From the NCBI GenBank assembly GCA_022560025.1, contig JAFISE010000004.1, positions 383,161 through 447,160 on the forward strand: DNA of 64,000 nt. The letters are read 5' to 3'. Below are positions 1 to 11,602 of this stretch, in pieces (within the stretch, counting starts at the first letter, position 1; each line of letters begins with the position of its first letter). A program made the position numbers and the translations under genes. The stretch is from Stagonosporopsis chrysanthemi. Its lineage: Eukaryota > Ascomycota > Dothideomycetes > Pleosporales > Didymellaceae. Below the pieces are notes generated by a model that did not search any database, was not told where the DNA came from, and saw only the letters and a program-made list of their open reading frames with translations.

Positions 1-36
1 CGCGTTGCGGTCGTCCCAGAGGATGCCAGGCGGGCG

Positions 37-56
37 TGGGGGGGGGGGGTGGGGGC

Positions 57-86
<30 letters not shown>
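37..86. repeat. Poly-G tract
   Basis: Nearly uninterrupted guanine run broken by single T and C bases. It has no coding value and would be prone to polymerase slippage and G-quadruplex formation. Confidence 0.9.
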
Positions 87-87
<1 letters not shown>

Positions 88-1585
88 TTATGTCCTGCAC
101 CCCAGGACTCAAGCAATACACTTTTTGACTGAGCTATGCAAGCGGAAAGCAGAAGGCCCACGTAATTGGGAATTTGCTGACTCCAAAAGACTCAGTCCTC
201 TATCCGCCCACACCAGCGTTCCTGAGGTTTCTGATCACGAAGCCGATGGGGGATCCAAATGCAATCGTTACACAGAAAAATGCATACCATCATACTACTT
301 GAACGTCGCTAGCCCGCACAAATATCAACAAAGATCTGAATGGAATCTGTGTCCTATGCGGGCCTTGTGCGAGCACACAGGCATAGCAGACTCGACGTAA
401 GGAAACTACAAGACCCCGACCGCGCTCTGAAATGCCCAACGAACGGTTGGCCGCAGTGGTTACGCCCGCTGCGCCTGCGCGGTCGTCCAGCGGTCAAAGC
501 CATCACCCGACTTAACAGTTCGACGGTAGCTATCCGAAACTTTGAGAACGCAGCTGGACCTCTTTTCAGTCAGTCTTTCTTTTCTAGGCTGTGCATGTAC
601 GCATGTGTGGCTCTGAAGGGAACGCATGTGTGTAAACCTCGCACGCGGGACGGTGTTCAATTCATTTCTGCTGTGGGTTTGCAAGTATGAGTTGCCACGG
701 TCAGAGCAACACAAGTATGCAAGGAGCCAGACGGCTTCGTGCAGGCTTGGCTGGTTTTATGTGGTGTCAGCCGTTGATTTGCGGGTGTGCTCGACGATTA
801 CCCAAAGCTGTTGGTGCTATGGCAATCGGCTATATGTAGACCTTGCAATGAGACATCTGTCACTCGTCATGAAAGCATTCCTCGCAGTGAAAAGGCATCA
901 TTCGGAGTCCATGATCTATTTGTGCTGCTCAAAGATGTGGGTTTGACTATATAAATGACAGCGAAGACACTTCATAGATACAACAGTACAATCAAATATT
1001 GCCACGGCCAGGATACCCCGCCGGCTCGTTCCACGGCAGCTTTCCTCTCAGATTGTGACATACTTTTTCAACACCGCCTTCGACATCGATCGTCGCTGCT
1101 CCACTACTGGCCTTTTTGTCGACTTCCCAGTACGTACGTACTCTTTCCACTTACAATTCTGCGACAGAGTGCTCAAAAAAAAGACATGGAATACACGCAC
1201 CAGTACCGTTTGGATTCCTGTCCACGAACGAGTCCTGCAGCGCCCGCTAAGCGCGTGTCCAATGTTTGGAGCTGACTGTGTCTGACGCGGGTCAAGCGAA
1301 CCGGAGAGAGAGACACACACTTATACACACACAATTGCTAAGAGAAGCAAGCAAGGTACACAGAACCAATCGATGCAACCAAAGACAAGAGGACGTCAAA
1401 ACAGCGCGTGTACGGCGCGAATCAAAGCAGACGGCGGGTCGGCTGGCGATGCTCTGGACATCCCAGCCCCAGCTGTCTGTATTGTACCATCGGCCCACGC
1501 ATCCAAACACGCCTAAACAGCTCCTCCGCTCTGCTCTTCCGCCCTTCTCGGCCGCCACTCACACCGCCGCTGTGCAGGCAGCCAC

Positions 1586-1625
1586 GAAGAAGAAGAAGAA
1601 GAAGAAGAAGAAGAAGAAGAAGAAG

Positions 1626-1655
<30 letters not shown>
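1586..1655 (+). repeat. (GAA)23 trinucleotide repeat
   Basis: Perfect run of 23 GAA units plus one G. It is purine-only on this strand, so it is a homopurine/homopyrimidine mirror repeat of the class known to form triplex DNA. It creates artefactual poly-Lys and poly-Arg frames. It does not lie in a supported gene. Confidence 0.95.
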
Positions 1656-1657
<2 letters not shown>

Positions 1658-2325
1658 CACATATATCTGGCATTGTGTGGGTGTGCCCTCAGACACGCGT
1701 CCGCCCTACATATAACGGCGTTCTAACGGCCGGTTGTAGTGCTACTGTGGGTATATCCCCACATCCCGTATAGAAGAGGTGGGTGTCCTGCATGTGGGTA
1801 TGCGCGATGCTTCGGTCGTCCAGGGGGGGGGGGGGGCGCCGCATGTCATTGGTGCAACCTGTGCGTTGGTAAATGCCACAAGGAATCCAAGTTCGGTGAG
1901 ACTGTTTTGCTTGTAGACCACCACTCATGAACATGTATGTCGAGGAGGTAGGTGTGAGCGCAAAGTCGGTTACATATTTCTCAAGGTTCGCAATGTTTGC
2001 TACTATATGCATGTGCAGTTCTGGAGCCCATCGAAAGCAGCTTAGGCCTCGAGATCAAGGACGAATGCTACACGTTTGGTGATATTCACAATGGAGGTGT
2101 TCGAAGCGTCGTCCGTGTCTTGATAGATAGCTTCCAGAATAAGCGGCTCCGCCCCCGGCGCGGCGGCAGAGTGGATCCCACCCACGCAACCCCAGACGTC
2201 GATGATGAACGCCAATGCCAACACCCGTTGCCACAGCCTAGCTCCTACTCTCCGTCGGACTTCCTCACGCTCGCACAGCATGATAGCAACCCGCTCATAG
2301 CTGCCCTGCAGCACAAAACCCACGC

Positions 2326-4334
2326 ATGGCAAAATCCACAGCAACCGCCACCACCACGCCGGTCCACGGCACCCGCGACCTCGAGAGTGGACCCGGTAGC
2401 TCTCACACGGAAATCGCCAGCGGTTCGCCTTCTATCACCCCAGCCGACACCCCCTCGAAACCTGCAACCCCGCGCCGCAGTCTGGAGTTTGTAGACCGCG
2501 CGCCGCAACGGCGTGCCTTTGCAACCAAGACGTTGTTGCAGAGAGTAGCAAGAAGGCTCCCCGCGCCGCTTACGCGATGGAGCCGCAACGCAGGGTCCTG
2601 GATCAAGGGCCCCGAGGCGCCCGAGTCGCACCGCATTTCGCCGCTGCTGGAGCGCGTGCAGACGCTTCCTGCGCGCGTGGTTGCGCGGTTCCCGAGGGAA
2701 CTGCGCTTTTGCCTGTTTGCGGCGGCGTTTGTGCTGTGGGTTGTGCTGTTTGGGGTGCTGGTTAGCGACTTTGGCCTGCCCGCTGATATCGCGGGGCTCG
2801 GGGCGCCGGTCAAGTTGGGGTGCACGGCGCAGCTGTGGTGTGTATATCGACTGTGCTTTTGGAGCCTTGGACGGTGCTGATTGTGGACAGGCCCAATGCG
2901 CAGAGTTGTGGAGTTGATGGCCGGAATTGTCTTCCCTTTGATGACCAGGCTTTTGCGTTTAATTGCCCAGCAGATTGTGCGAGTACGCAGGTTTTGAATC
3001 CGAGGGCGATTGGCAATCAGTCGATTGTGTATCGGCAGTTAGTTGTTGGGGGTGTTGAAGATGACGAGCTTGACAATGCATTTGTGTACCGTGGCGACTC
3101 GTTCGTCTGTGGTGCAGCAATTCATGCAGGCGTTGTTACGAACGGAAGAGGTGGTTGCGGAGTCGTGTCTTTGGCCGGCGAGAGGAGCAGCTTCGGTGCT
3201 GCCAGGAGGAACGGTATCTCGAGTGTGGGTTTCGACTCTAGCTTCCCTCTATCGTTCACGTTCAACCAGACGGCGCAGGTTGTGAGTGCGTCAGGGAAGT
3301 GTCGAGACCCTCGATGGGACCTGCTCATCCTCTCGACCATCTTCACGGCTGTGTTCTCTCTCTCCACATCCAGCCCTGCCACATTCTTTGTCCCGATCTT
3401 CGTCATCGTCTTCTTCCAGATTGCGATGGCGTCTGACCCACCACCGTACTCAAACTACGCCTCCCTGGCCTCGACAGCACTCGGACGCTTCCTCCCTGCC
3501 GCGTTCGTAGCCGCGTTCATGTACCGCTACAGCGTCCGCAAGACACTCACCAACTGCAAAGCACACGTCGAAAAGACCATCCTCTGGGTTGGCGGCTGCT
3601 GGGTCGGGGCCTTGGGTAATTACACCTTCGAACAGATCCCCATCCAACGACTCACGTCGCACGATCTGCATCAACAGCCCGGCGCTATCACGGCACTGGT
3701 CATCATTGTGCTGGTTCTGTTCGCCGTCGTGCTATACCAAGCCTGGTGCTTTCGAACCGAAGGCCGCCTCCCCCGGATGCTGGGCCTGTACGCCATACTG
3801 GGCACTGGCCTGCTCATCTGCCTCGGTATCCCGCGGCTGAGCTTGCGCATCCACCATTACATACTCGCGCTGCTGCTGCTGCCTGGGACATCGATGCAGA
3901 CGCGGGTCAGTCTGTTGTGTCAAGGCATCTTGTTTGGGCTTTTCATCAACGGCATTGCGCGCTGGGGGTTTGATCCGATTCTGCAGACCGCTGCGGCGCT
4001 GCGAGGCGATGCGCAGCTTGGGTCGGGCATACCGTCTGTTATCGCGGCTGTTAGCGGCAGCAACATCACGTTCTCATGGGACAGCATACTGCGCGGGTAC
4101 GAAGGCGTTAGTGTGATTGTCAATGACGTGGAGAGATATAGAGGGGTGCACGCTCGTAGCGCTGGGAACTTCACATGGACGAGATGGGTTGCGGAGAGGC
4201 CGGAGTACTTTCGATTTGGGTTCATCAATTACCTACCCTTTGGCAGCGTCTCGTACAGCGACTTCACCAGAGCGGGGATCTGGTGGCCCAACGGGACGTG
4301 GAGCGACCCTGCACCTGGGCGATCGCTGTATTGA
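2326..4334 (+). CDS. LCCL domain-containing multi-pass membrane protein
   Basis: Two exons, 2326-2837 and 2891-4334, with a 53-bp intron (2838-2890, GTGTGT...ACAG), give 651 aa. The join restores the LCCL start: GCTAQLW runs into PNAQSCGVDG. A disordered Ser/Thr/Pro-rich N-terminus (about 1-110) precedes TM1 at about 128-147. The Cys-rich LCCL domain follows from about residue 166, then a hydrophobic C-terminal half with several TM segments from about residue 310 and a final extracytosolic-looking stretch with NGT and NFT glycosylation sequons. This order is that of fungal LCCL membrane proteins, whose molecular role is unknown. The start is the first in-frame ATG; an upstream start is not excluded. 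Confidence 0.88.
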
Positions 4335-4519
4335 AGTGGCACGGGCAACGATGTTTTAATATGAATAGGTTTCGTGTATATCTTACACTGGTTTTTTTTA
4401 GTGCTGACATGGGCCACAAGTTTGGTCTATGCCATGTCCTGGCTGTGCACATGCCTCGTGTCTCATCATCAAACGCCTTTCAAATGCACGTCCCAGACAC
4501 TCCAGAGCCAAACGCAATC

Positions 4520-5239
4520 TCACCCCGTCAAAGCTCTCCAGACCCAGCTCATCCCCACCCAAAACCCAATCAGACTGAACACCGCCGCAACACCCATAAC
4601 CGCAATCACCCTGCCCTGACTCGCAAACGCATCGCTAACCTCTAGCCGCGCCACCTTCCTGATCTTCTTGTTCAGATGCCAACTCTGCTTCTTCTTTTTC
4701 TTCTGCTTGCCCTCCCCCCCCTGCGTCTCACGCGTCCCATCCAACTGCCCGTCTTTGGGTGCAATGGCATCGTTGGGCTCGACATGGCCGGTTGCGCCGC
4801 GGCGGCTCCACGTCGAGTCGGTGTGGTCCTGGTAGGGCTCCGGGTCGAGCCAGGACGAGGGGAAGAGGTAGGCCAGGTACGAGGAGGGCGGGGCGTGTGC
4901 TGCGGCGCGGCGGGCGCGGTTCTGGGCGTTGACGAGGAAGAGGGAGAGCAGGAAGGAGGTGAAGAGGATGGGCGTGAGGACGATCTAGGGTGTGGTGTTA
5001 GCTTTTCTTCTCTGCAAGACAGTGGTGGTGTTGCAAGGGAATTGTACTCTTTTCCACAGCGGTTCTGGTGCGTCTTCTTCGCCAATGGTCGCGCTTAGTG
5101 TTGGGGATGGCAATGGGGTCGCGGCCAGCTTTGCAAACTCGTCATCGTGGTGTCTCCGCCGGCGCCTGGTGGCCGGCGGCGATGGAGGCGGGCTGGGCGG
5201 TAGCAACTGCTTCTGGCGGTGCTCGTGTGCGGCCGCCAT
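4520..5239 (-). CDS. Small two-TM conserved fungal membrane protein
   Basis: Two exons, 5239-5048 and 4984-4520, with a 63-bp phase-0 intron (4985-5047, GTACAA...CCCTAG), give 218 aa. The start ATG at 5239 sits in a good context (CACACCATGG); a more upstream ATG at 5317 would add 26 unconvincing residues. A polar N-terminus ends in EPLWKR. It is followed by a hydrophobic segment (LTPILFTSFLLSLFLVNAQ), a Trp/Tyr-rich linker, a Lys-rich patch (KQKKKKKQ) and a second hydrophobic segment near the C-terminus (VIAVMGVAAVFSLIGFWVGM). I do not recognise a named family. The layout suggests an endomembrane protein with cytosolic basic segments. It is convergent with the LCCL gene (185 bp apart). Confidence 0.72.
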
Positions 5240-6222
5240 GGTGTGGGGAGCATGGGCGATTGGTATAGCAGTCACGCACAGGAGCGAATTGATCAACGGC
5301 AGGTCAGCACAAGGCACTGCAATCCACAGTGATGCAGCTCGCAGTGATGTAGCTCGCGGGCTGGCTATTCGCTAGCAAGCCCGCGGCGTGGAGCGTCTTG
5401 CAAGGCGCTCGTGTCTAGCCGTTGCGTCGCGCGCGGTCTCCACCGGCATGACGTTTGCGTGTGATGTGATGGCATCGGCCGCATTGGTAGGGCTGTGGCT
5501 CCGGCCCTGCGCAGATCCCGTCCTCGCTCCAGGGCATGACGGCGGCCGCGGGTTCCAGACTACGCCAAACTACGCCAGACTATGCCCGAGTACGCGCCCC
5601 CCAGGAGGATCCTGTGCGAGCGCGGGGTTAAGCTCGCCGTGCACCTGCTCTGTCGGTGCGCCGGGAGTGCGCTTTGTCCGCAATCTCCAAAATGGTCCGA
5701 CTCGAGAGAGCAAGCACTGCCTCACCTCGCACTGCTGGCACGCCTATTGGCCGCGGCCTCGCAGTCAAGACCCAAACAAGCGTGTTGTTGCAGCACAGGC
5801 TTAGCACGACACCTGGCAGTGCACTTTGCGGGTGCCTAAAGGGGTCGACAGCAGATATATGACCAATGCCCTCAGGCGCATCTTTTGTCAGCAGCACCAT
5901 CTCTGGCTCCTAGCGGAACGGCCGAGCGCGTTTGCCTTTGTTTCAGTGCTGACCTAAGACGCGGACGAACCCTCGTCCGACCCTCTCTGCTTCCCTGATT
6001 CCACCACCATCGCCCAGGGGCCCGCCATCTGCAATTTCCTCGCAGTCTGATCTGAGCAATCTCTACTCATCGAAGATTTCGACGTAGTTAGTGCGCAGCT
6101 TAGTTTTCCATCAAGGTTCGCGCGAGATCGCCTTCATATAGGACTGTGAACGCCATCAGGGTGCACCGGATAGTCCGGACGAAAAGACGCAAGACGCAAG
6201 ACGCAGGAAACCCACCTTCAGC
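5240..6222. other. Divergent intergenic region
   Basis: Lies between the starts of the minus-strand two-TM gene and the plus-strand Zn2Cys6 gene. No supported coding or RNA gene is seen. It presumably carries both promoters. Confidence 0.55.
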
Positions 6223-8983
6223 ATGCCCAAGGAAGAGTCGTTGCCGACCCGCAAGAAGATGCGGAAGGGCACCCACAGCTGCTTCGAATGTACGTTGGTC
6301 CGTCTCTGCTCTTGCAATCGTTCGCCTCACGTCCGGCTCTCATCTCATCCATCTCACCTACATACTATCAATTACAATTGCTTCCCACCGTTCCGCACGC
6401 GTTCCTTCTTTCTGTGCGTTTCTGACCCACCTCAGGCCGTCGCCGCAAGATCCGATGCATTTTCCAGTCCGACAACCCAGATGTGTGCTCCGAGTGCTTT
6501 GCCCGGGGCAGTCGTTGCATCGACCAGGAGAGTGCCAATCCAGACGTCATTGTTGACCACAGGAAGAATCTTCGTGAACGAGTCTCACGGTTAGAAGCTC
6601 TTGTCGATTCCTTGTTGGAAGAAAAGACTATCAAGTCGGAGAGCCCCAGCCAAAGCCATGCAGGGACTGCATCCCCACGGAATGTCTACTCCAAAGACAA
6701 CTTTCCACCAACGCCGCTCTCGTCCGAGTCTTCATCGCACGTGCTGAGGGAGAGCCAACGGGTGCCGTCCAGTGCTGGACGTCACCACATTCCCATGCTC
6801 TCTGTCTTGGAAGATGCAGTGAGTATCCATTTCACCAATCAACTTCGCTTGCTGACGATCCAGCTCAACGATGCTGAAGAGAAGATCAAAGCTCAGATGG
6901 GCAATGATCAGACCATGGGCCCCCCGTCGGAACATGGAGCTGCTGACCGCTACACCGTCGTCAACAAGCATCCCGACGATCTGCACGACGAGTTTCCCGC
7001 ACTGTCCGCGAAGAGAGAGAGAGTGAAGCAGGCTCTTCTTGCCATGTTGCCGCCGCATGACCAGCTCACCAGAGTCCTTACCAGTAACAGTGATTGGTGG
7101 CTGACTTGGCGGCGGAAATGCAGCGGCACAAGCGGCCCTGATCAGTCGCTTGCGCAGTTCGCCGCGCAGGCCATCACGTCTAACAATCTTGGGGCTATCG
7201 GCACTGTCCTCTTGGCTGTAGGTATCTGCACTTCAGCAGACGACAATGACGTCGAGCGCTACATCGAGGGCGTCGACCGATGGGTGCTGTCTGACGATGA
7301 GTATGCCGCCAGCCTCGAGGGCATGGAGTGCCTTCTCCTGAAGTCGAAGTGGTTTGCCGACGTTGGTCAGCCGCGGAGGGCTTGGACGTGCCACCGCAAG
7401 GGGCTGATGTATGCCCAGCTCATGGTATGTTCACGACTATCTATGCAGCTCACCACGGCTAACATATGTAGGGCCTGCACCGCAAACGAACTGCATCAGC
7501 GGCCCATGAAAGTATATGGTGGAGCCTGTACCATGGCGATCGCTTCCTGTCTCTTCTGCTCGGCCTCCCATACGGCATCAGCGACTCGCACTGCGATCTC
7601 ACCATGCCAAGGTTCGACAGCGAGTACATGTACCCGATGGTCTTCGTGACCCACGTAGCCAAGCTCGCGGGCCGAGTCATTGATCGCAACCAAGGCGTCG
7701 CCGAGCAATCCTTCGCCTGGGCCCTGCAGCTCGACCAGGAACTCGAAGATCTCTGGAAGAAGCTCGACCCTACATGGCTCGACTATTCCGAGCTGCTCGC
7801 CGCCCCCGAGTCCAACGCCGCCGAGCTGCGCGAACGCATCTTGGTGCAGATGATCTACCACCAGATCCGCGTCTACCTGCACCTTCCCTTCATGCTCAAG
7901 TCGGCCACCAATTCGCGCTTCACATACTCGCGCACCGCCTGCCTCAACGGCTCCCGCGAGGTCCTGCGCCTCTACCAGGCCCTCCGCACCGGCGCCGTGC
8001 AGCCGCTCTACGAATGCAAGGCCGTCGACTTTATCGGCTTCACATCTGCCACGCTCGTCCAGATTGGCCTCTTCAACTTCACACCCCCGGTCAGCGCACG
8101 AGACACTGCTACGTTGAGGCAAATCGAAGCCGACGTCCGCCTTATCGAGATTAGCATCGACATCTTCCGGCGTGCGTCGAGCGAAAAGGGCGGCAAAGTG
8201 GCCCTGCAGTCGGCCGAGGTGCTCGAGAAGATGCAGACCAAATTCCGAAGCAGCCAAAGCAGCCCCAGGGGCCCCTGCGACGCCGAGTGCGAAGAAATGG
8301 TGATTCCCTACTTCGGCACCATCTCGATCCGCCGCGGCGGGCAGCCCGTGTCGTCGCCGCCCGCCATCCCCGCGTCGCTGTCGCCCACGGCCTCGGTCTC
8401 CAGCCGCAGCGCCAGCACAGGGCAGCAACTGTACACGCCGACGAGCGAGCAGAGCAGCGCGCTGGGCGGCACCAGCGTCTTCTCGGCGCCGCAGAGCCTG
8501 AGCCTCACGCCCAAGTCGTCCCTCTCGGCACGCAACACGGCGGCGTTCAGCCTCCACCCCTCCCCTTTTGTCTCGTACGACGGCTTCTACAACTTCACCA
8601 CCCTCGCCGACGACGCGTCTGTCACTAGCCAGTCGCACCCTACCACCAACAACAATAATAACAGTAATAACAATACCTCGCACTCCAACCACCCCCACAC
8701 CTTCTCCACCAATACCAATACCTCCGCCGCAAACACAAACACCCCCTTCCATCCCGGCGTCAAAGACGACAGCATGAACAACTTCCCCCTCCCAACCAAC
8801 AACTTCTCGTGGCAAAACATGCCCATGGACATTGACCAGGACTGGTCGTGGTTCCTCAACGACGGGCAGACGCAGGGGGTTGGCGTTGGCGTTGGTGGAA
8901 GTGGTGGTATCGGTGCGTTTCCCATGCAGCAGCAGGGGACGGTTGGGGATGGGTTTGGCGGGGGGTTTACGGGGTTTGGGTAG
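6223..8983 (+). CDS. Zn2Cys6 transcription factor with fungal-specific TF domain
   Basis: Three exons, 6223-6289, 6436-7424 and 7472-8983 (introns of 146 and 47 bp), give 855 aa. Intron 1 splits the zinc cluster; joining restores CFECRRRKIRC followed by the CSECFARGSRC half, so C20, C23, C30, C40, C43 and C50 form the binuclear cluster. A short coiled segment (about 60-80) may dimerise. Intron 2 removal restores SIWWSLYHGDRFLSLLLG, typical of the fungal-specific regulatory domain in the middle of the protein. The C-terminal third is Ser/Asn/Thr-rich with poly-Asn and ends in an acidic and aromatic patch (MDIDQDWSWFLND), a likely activation segment. The target pathway cannot be read from sequence; no metabolic cluster adjoins it. 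Confidence 0.9.
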
Positions 8984-9449
8984 GTGGATGAGGTAATAGA
9001 GAGAGAGGGGGGGGGGTGAAAAAGAACGGGGGGGAAATGTACGAGTACAAGACCGACATTGTCGAGTGTGGCCGAGATGAAGAGATGATTGGGTTGGGCC
9101 ACATCACATGGTTTGGTTTATTTTTTTTTTGCGGAGTTTCTGGGAAGGAGTCTTTTTGGGGGGGGGGGTTTGAGTTTCGATATATCCGAGGGTTAGGCGG
9201 ATACCTCGCTCGCTCCGGCTGGAACGCATCGCATCGCATGTAAACGCCATGCATGTTTTCTTCTCAGCACATTTGTTTCTTATTTGTAGCTTGTAGAATG
9301 GGTAGAATTTTGGTATGGTGGGCTCGCGCTCGCGCCGATGCAAGATAGGATAGTCCTAGTCGAAGGCATACATATCTCTCTCTCTCTCTGAACGGCTTCG
9401 TGTACACCTACGTGTATATCTACACCTACGTGGACTGTGACATCCATGT
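8984..9449. other. Convergent 3' region
   Basis: Lies between the 3' ends of the Zn2Cys6 gene and ARC40. It contains G-runs at about 9010-9018 and 9160-9170 and a CT dinucleotide tract near 9376. No gene seen. Confidence 0.6.
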
Positions 9450-10544
9450 CTAGACATTCCACACGACGACGCGTCCGTCGACGCCGCTGGAGCTGATCTT
9501 GGTGACCCTGCCGTCGCTCTCCTGATAGCTGCGAATGGTGGAGATGGTGTTCTGGTGGACCGTGCTGAGCTTGGTGTCGTCGGCCGAGGACTTGCCCTTG
9601 AGATCCATCTGGCGGAACATGTTGAAGGCGCTCTCGTCGCGGGCCTCGGCCAGGCCGGGGCGGCCCTTTGTCTCGAGGGAGGCGGCGAGCTGCCAGCCAG
9701 CCTCGCTGCCCTGCAGGCGGTAGGCCTCGCAGTTGTAGCCGGCGGCGATGATCTCGTCCTCGGCGCTCCACAGCAGTGACATGAAGGGCAGGACCTGGGT
9801 GCTGATGCTGAGGACGGCGCGGGGTGGCTGCTCGGGCGCCGACGGGTACACGACGGTGAGGGTGCTGTCGTGCGAGGCAAAGGCGAGGGCGTTGCCCGAG
9901 GGCGAAAAGGCCACGCTGTGCACCCAGCCGGCCGTGTTGTTGAGGAACTCGCCGCACACGGTGTTGAAGGGCAGGCGCTCGCCCCAGGGCGACGGCTCCG
10001 GGCGGGCGTCGACGCCCTTGACGAACGAGGAGAGGACGCGGGCGTGGCCGTCGGTCGAGCCGGCGGCCAGCAGTACCGAGTTGGGGTGCCAGGCGACGGC
10101 GGTGACGGTGCTGCGGATGGGCTTCTTGATGTGCTTGGAGACCCACCAGTTGTCCTCCTCCTCGAAGTAGCACACGGGGATCAGGCGCGCGCCGGAGCCG
10201 ACGGCGAACTTTGTCTCGGACGGGGCCCAGCGCACGCACGTGGCGGCGCGGTTGATGCGCAGCAGGACGAGCGTCGGCTTCCAGCCCGCGGGCGACGGCT
10301 CCCACACGTAGGCGTTGCGGTCCTGTGAGCACGTGACGATCTTGCCGCTGTTGGGGGCGATGTCGACGCCCGTGACCGTCTTGTCGTGGCCCGTCAGCTC
10401 GTCCTGCAGCTTGAACCCGCTGCCGGACTGCGCGAAGAGGTCGACGACGTTGTCGCGGGCCACGGCGAGCGTCTGGCGGTCCGCCGAGAACGAGTGGTCC
10501 GCGATCGGGTGGTGGAAGAGGTGGTGCACGTCGGGGGCGGCCAT
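9450..10544 (-). CDS. ARC40: Arp2/3 complex subunit ARPC1/Arc40 (WD40)
   Basis: Single exon, 364 aa, from the ATG at 10544. WD40 propeller protein of the Arp2/3 complex, which nucleates branched actin at endocytic sites. The start (MAAPDVHHLFHHPIADHSFS) and the repeats with GHDKTVTGVDIAP, NRAATCVRWAP, VAWHPNSVLLAAGSTDG and VHSVAFSPSGNALAFASHD are characteristic of ARPC1. The last repeat ends VDGRVVVWNV. A C-terminal insert before it (about 300-345, DESAFNMFRQMDLKG) matches the ARPC1 insert. Length fits the family (about 370-385 aa). A GT/GGGT-rich tract lies immediately upstream of the start codon. Confidence 0.96.
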   Translation of the reverse strand: MAAPDVHHLFHHPIADHSFSADRQTLAVARDNVVDLFAQSGSGFKLQDELTGHDKTVTGVDIAPNSGKIVTCSQDRNAYVWEPSPAGWKPTLVLLRINRAATCVRWAPSETKFAVGSGARLIPVCYFEEEDNWWVSKHIKKPIRSTVTAVAWHPNSVLLAAGSTDGHARVLSSFVKGVDARPEPSPWGERLPFNTVCGEFLNNTAGWVHSVAFSPSGNALAFASHDSTLTVVYPSAPEQPPRAVLSISTQVLPFMSLLWSAEDEIIAAGYNCEAYRLQGSEAGWQLAASLETKGRPGLAEARDESAFNMFRQMDLKGKSSADDTKLSTVHQNTISTIRSYQESDGRVTKISSSGVDGRVVVWNV

Positions 10545-10608
10545 TGTGTGTGTGTGTGTGTGGGTGGGTGGGTGTGTGTGTGTGGGTGGGTGTGGGTGTG
10601 GGTGTGGA
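10543..10608. repeat. GT / GGGT microsatellite abutting the ARC40 start
   Basis: Alternating TG dinucleotides and TGGG units run from the ARC40 start codon upstream. On the ARC40 sense strand this is a CA/CCCA-rich leader. Its placement inside the 5' UTR or core promoter is unusual. Confidence 0.85.
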
Positions 10609-10867
10609 GGCGCAATAGGAGACTCTCTACTACTGCCGGGGTGTATAAGAAGGGGCGGATGGAGCAGTCAAGTCGAGAGTGAGGTATCAAGGTCCACGCA
10701 CGCAGGCAGCCCGGCGGGGGTGACGTCGGAGCTCTCGCGGGCGCTGATTGGCAGCCGCACCGGCCCAAAACTCGCCCAAAAGTTCCCATCCACCAGCACA
10801 ACCACCACGCACACTCCCACGACAACAATCCCCACCCCACCCCCGACACACCACCACCACCGCCGCC
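10545..10867. promoter_or_regulatory. Divergent promoter ARC40 / mS41
   Basis: A 323-bp region between two divergent housekeeping genes. It contains the GT/GGGT tract and, next to the mS41 start, a CCACCA-rich leader. No coding sequence. Confidence 0.5.
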
Positions 10868-11602
10868 ATGATCCTCCGACGCCCCCTCGCCCGCGCCGCG
10901 ACGGCCGCCGTCTCGCTCCCCAAAACCAGCGCCCGCGCCCTGCAGCACTCGATCCCCATGCGGCCCGTCCCCAAGCCCACGCCCTTCATCCCCGACCACG
11001 CCGCCTTCCTGACCGCCATCGGGCGCGGGCTGTCGGCGCACGCGGGCAAGATCTCCTCATGGGACGCGCTGTTCACGCTCACGTCGCCGCAGCTGAAGGA
11101 GCTGGGCATCGAGCCCGCGCGCTCGCGGCGCTACCTGCTGCACTGGCGCGAGAAGTTCCGCAACGGCGAGTACGGCATCGGCGGCGACTGTGCGCACGTC
11201 GCGGGCGGCGTGGCCGAGCTGGCTGTCGTCGAGCAGCCCGTCGCGCCCAACCCGGCCCTGGGCAACACAATGGCCCCGCGCAGCGCCGCCGTCACGGCCA
11301 CGCAGAACCCGGGCACCAGGAGGGTCGTTGTCAATGTGCCGGCGGGCGAGGCCGCGCGCGCTGCTGCCGGCTCTGTGCAAGCGGTTGCCGGGGTGCTGGT
11401 CAAGGGCGCCAAGACGATCAAGGGCAGCTTTGTTGAGCCGGTCAAGGGAAGCGAGGGCCTGCGGGCCAGGATACGACTGCAAGAGGGCATGTGGGAGGAC
11501 AGGAGAGGCCACAAGGTGGACGGCGGTGAGCGGCGGAGGGCCGAGGTGCAGGCGAAGAGGAGGGCGGCCGAGAACAAGGAGAGGAGGGAGAAGGCCATGT
11601 AG
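10868..11602 (+). CDS. FYV4: Mitochondrial small-subunit ribosomal protein mS41 (FYV4/IGR motif)
   Basis: Single exon, 244 aa, from the ATG at 10868 (context CGCCGCCATGA). An Arg-rich N-terminus (MILRRPLARAATAAVSLPK) looks like a mitochondrial presequence. Residues about 40-95 carry the IGR motif domain: FLTAIGRGL, then ISSWDALFTLTS, LKELGIEPARSRRYLLHWREKFRNGEYG, diagnostic of FYV4/mS41. The remainder is Ala-rich and then highly basic (ERRRAEVQAKRRAAENKER), consistent with rRNA contact. Very GC-rich, but codon use resembles ARC40 next door. Shares a short divergent promoter with ARC40. Confidence 0.9.
   Translation: MILRRPLARAATAAVSLPKTSARALQHSIPMRPVPKPTPFIPDHAAFLTAIGRGLSAHAGKISSWDALFTLTSPQLKELGIEPARSRRYLLHWREKFRNGEYGIGGDCAHVAGGVAELAVVEQPVAPNPALGNTMAPRSAAVTATQNPGTRRVVVNVPAGEAARAAAGSVQAVAGVLVKGAKTIKGSFVEPVKGSEGLRARIRLQEGMWEDRRGHKVDGGERRRAEVQAKRRAAENKERREKAM

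Larger units (their letters stand above)
1..2325. other. Gene-poor low-complexity region
   Basis: No open frame here has recognisable protein sequence, and the longer ones run through simple repeats. It holds a poly-G tract near 37-86, a GAA tract at 1586-1655 and a G13 run near 1821-1835. The 3' part is presumably the promoter of the LCCL gene starting at 2326. Confidence 0.6.

Noticed and set aside
1266..1715. Frame with 20-plus lysines
   Set aside because: Produced by the GAA repeat; no protein-like sequence on either side.
7496..8815. 439-aa minus-strand open frame
   Set aside because: Antisense to exons 2-3 of the Zn2Cys6 gene. The GC-rich codon bias of the real gene keeps the opposite frame open; no family sequence.
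9280..10332. 350-aa minus-strand frame overlapping ARC40
   Set aside because: An out-of-frame shadow of ARC40, Arg/Pro/His-rich as expected for a frame-shifted GC-rich gene.
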